Shown here piece after piece: positions 61,755-64,000 of a stretch of 64,000 bases of DNA. The DNA is from Leptasterias polaris (Eukaryota; Echinodermata; Asteroidea; Forcipulatida; Asteriidae). The position numbers and the translations under genes are program-made. How positions within the stretch are numbered: position 1 is the stretch's first letter; each line of letters starts with the position of its first letter. The stretch spans positions 310,001 through 374,000 of the forward strand of contig JAZGTN010000217.1 in the NCBI GenBank assembly GCA_037783415.1, written 5' to 3'. Under the pieces are notes generated by a model that saw only the letters and a list, made by a program, of their open reading frames with translations, was not told where the DNA came from and did no database searches.

Positions 61755-62040
61755 TTGTCATGGGAAAGCAGTCTAGTGCACCAAAATCAAGTTATGGTGG
61801 CCAAGTCACCAGAGTGGGGGTTCGACCCCTGTTCATGACACTTCTGTTCTAAACTATAGTTGCTTTTCATCCTCAGGGGCAAATGAGTAGCTTTGAGGGT
61901 AGCGATGGTTCTTGTGATTGATTTAGCTTAGTGTGCTACATATTGGCAGCACAGGATGTACACTCCCCATGGAGCTGAGATGGTTTAAGGAATGAAATAA
62001 AAGGCCCAGTGACCGGGTAAATAATAATGTTCATGCGTCA
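61755..62040 (+). mobile_element. tRNA-Leu-derived SINE, body type A, eroded
   Basis: TCATGGGAAAGCAGTCTAGT is a decayed head. GGGGGTTCGACCCCTGTTCA is box B. CTCCCCATGGAGCTGAGATG is body A. Confidence 0.82.
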
Positions 62041-62059
62041 TTATCATCAAAATCGGCAG

Positions 62060-62115
62060 ATGTCGGCAATATCCTTATATCGGCAATATCCTTATATCGG
62101 CAATATCCTTATTAT
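62060..62115 (+). repeat. Short tandem repeat, 18-bp unit
   Basis: TATCGGCAATATCCTTA recurs about three times in direct tandem. Confidence 0.85.
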
Positions 62116-62439
62116 AGAGTTCCAACGTTACAAAAAATATTCTGTAAATAAATAAAGTGATATACTCCTCTATACATCATCTAGGCTTTCATCATCCATT
62201 GTCCGCCAAGTCTGATTGATCAAAATACCTTGCTACTAGACAGATCAGTACATTGAGAGGGGCCAACCTTTGGTCTTCTGTAGATTCCTGAAAAGAAGCA
62301 AAGGAGACAAAATTTGAATAGGTGAAACAACTCTATCAGTGTCTATCGGGAACTATTTATTGTTTATTACATGGAAATGTTCCGACCCACATGTTTCTCG
62401 GTAGAGGATGCTTCTCTCCTTACAATATTAGTTATTAAA

Positions 62440-62745
62440 TAATAAACCACAAGGGAAACTGACTGGGTAAATGTTTAAATGATTTTGGGTTGAACAAAGA
62501 AAAATTGACTAGAGCGGGATTTGAACCAACGACCCCCGGTTTAACGTGCCGGCGCTCTACCAACTGAGCTATCTAGCCCTATGATGGCGGTCTCCCTATT
62601 TTGTCAATATCCTTGTTCGGTGGGTGCCAGTCAGAAGCCATTCAACCGTAAACTGCCGTGTAGCCAAGGATCACACCCAAGTATATGATACAACCTGGGA
62701 AGCGGCAGCCAGGGGATCACCATAAGGGGATGCGACTTTTTGTAT
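62440..62745 (-). mobile_element. Full-length family 1 SINE
   Basis: It runs from the CCACAAGGGAAACTGACTGG tail through CGGGATTTGAACCAACGACC and CTACCAACTGAGCTATC to the leader ACAACCTGGGAAGCGGCAGC and AAGGGGATGCGAC. It is almost identical to 45665-45930, so it is recent. Confidence 0.92.
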
Positions 62746-62754
62746 CAGATATCA

Positions 62755-62935
62755 AATAATAAACCACAAGGGAAACTGACTGGGTAAATTTTAAATGATT
62801 TTGGTTGAACAAGGAAAAATTTACTAGAGCGGGATTTGAACCAACGACCTCCGGATTGACGTGCCGGCGCTCTACCAACTGAGCTATCTAGCCCTATGAT
62901 GGCGGTCTCCCTATTTTGTCAATATCCTTGTTCCG
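62755..62935 (-). mobile_element. Second family 1 SINE, tandem with the previous one
   Basis: Tail, tRNA part and GGCGGTCTCCCTATTTTGTC are present. It is cut off after AATATCCTTGTTC, where the LINE begins, so the leader is missing. Confidence 0.9.
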
Positions 62936-64000
62936 CTACAGACCGTAATAACTACCTCATTGAAAAACGTGAAACATCTAATCTGATTTGCCGTACAAAG
63001 ATATGTTATTTTCGAAAGGTGTTGTCTACGTCTGATACCAAAGAAGTCTACAAAACTCTAGACCACCTTTTGAACCGAAAGGCCTTGTGTCATCCTTTCC
63101 ACGACTGTGCTGAAACCATGTGCAACCAGTTCTCTACATTCTTCGTCAACAAGATTGAGAAGATTCAACGAAGTTTGGGGAATATCTCCTCAAGCTCTGA
63201 ACACTCCTTTGAATCAAGACCACTTTCATCTCCACCTATGGTCTGCTTCGATCCAACAACTGAAGATGAGATACTGAAAATCATCAAGGCATCAGCGACT
63301 AAGTCATGCAGCCTGGACCCTATTCCTACATGGTTCTTAAAGGAAAACATCCAAGACCTTCTTCCCATCATAACTGAGATAGTCAACTCGTCACTCATCT
63401 GGAATCCTCCCATCGACGGCAAGAACTGCGGTCATTCGACCGCTTCTCAAAAAACCATCACTCGACAAGAACTGTCTCTCCAACTACAGACCAGTTGCTA
63501 ATCTGAGCTTCCTTGGAAAGATTATTGAGAAAGTTGTTTGTCGTCGATTAATGGATCACATGACTGAAAACGATATGTATGAGCAATACCAATCAGCGTA
63601 CAGACCTCTCCACAGCACCGAAACCGCTCTTGTGAAGGTGAAAAATGACATAATGTTTGCTTTAGATAAAGGCCATGTAGCATTGCTGTTATCACTCGAT
63701 CTCTCGGCAGCATTCGATACCATCGACCGGCAAATCTTGATCTCTCGTTTGTCAAGTAGGATAGGAGTCGATGGCATTGCACTCCAGTGGTTCAAATCCT
63801 ACGTTGAAGACTGGACCACCAAAGTAGAAATAAATGGAAAGTCATCTCAACCCAGCAGGAGTTCCATAGGCCTTCCACAAGGATCTGTCTTTGGGCCGAT
63901 TGGCTACACCATCTACACTCTACCTGTTGGAGACATCGCTCGTCATCATAATATATTCTACCACACTTATGCTGATGATATACAACTCTACATAACATTT
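62936..64000 (+). mobile_element. L2/CR1-like LINE, 5'-truncated, running off the window
   Basis: It encodes the end of the region ahead of the reverse transcriptase (ITEIVNSSL), then after a 1-nt frame change near 63398 the polymerase proper: RPLLKKPSLDKNCLSNYRP, FLGKIIEKVV, QYQSAYRPLHSTETAL, LLSLDLSAAFDTIDRQ, GLPQGSVFGP and the catalytic YADD at 63968-63979. The frame is open to the window edge. LINE polymerases copy their own RNA at a nicked target. The left end abuts the SINE at 62935. Relation to the 12-kb LINE is plausible but the two cover different parts. Confidence 0.88.

Overview
The window is animal genomic DNA: spliced protein-coding genes, tRNA-derived SINEs, non-LTR and Ty3/gypsy retroelements and many palindromic MITEs, at low gene density. 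A metazoan RIG-I-like receptor and a pleckstrin, together with this repeat style, fit an invertebrate deuterostome. An echinoderm is my best guess, but the sequence alone does not prove it.

Layout. 1-2830 and 9822-13115 are diverged copies of one composite repeat, marked by a CRE-type palindrome (GATGACGTCATC) and GGAAGTCAAGGTCA segments. A broken Ty3/gypsy element (about 2830-9821) sits inside it. The gypsy has a minisatellite leader, frameshifted gag and pol with a large reverse-transcriptase deletion, an integrase with lesions, an open extra ORF with two C2H2 zinc fingers behind a good splice acceptor, and one 3' LTR. A 5'-truncated LINE (12066-12950) and an array of five hairpins (13116-13355) follow. 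13375-17700 is packed with inverted repeats, including an antisense copy of one exon of the downstream gene and a foldback element carrying two perfect kappa-B matches.

18000-34880 (+) is a complete RIG-I-like receptor gene. I resolved 18 coding exons whose phases all agree, giving 1111 residues: two CARDs, a long linker, a DExD/H helicase with the DECH box, and a zinc-binding C-terminal domain. The linker holds an Arg/Ser-rich exon and a small exon whose product resembles a RHIM amyloid motif. RHIM motifs are not part of the textbook RLR architecture, so this is the main candidate novelty.

40588-54912 (-) is a complete pleckstrin gene of nine coding exons and 378 residues (PH, DEP, PH). It converges tail to tail with the receptor gene. 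The 5.7 kb between the two genes holds SINEs, a tandem duplication and MITEs. 55190-62935 contains no gene I can support, only SINEs, MITEs, LINE tails and simple repeats. The window ends inside a second LINE with a reverse-transcriptase domain (62936-64000, +).

The two host genes are not an operon and need not work together. The receptor would sense cytosolic double-stranded RNA. Pleckstrin would bind phosphoinositides at membranes. The receptor's own introns and flanks are rich in inverted repeats that could form long double-stranded RNA in transcripts.
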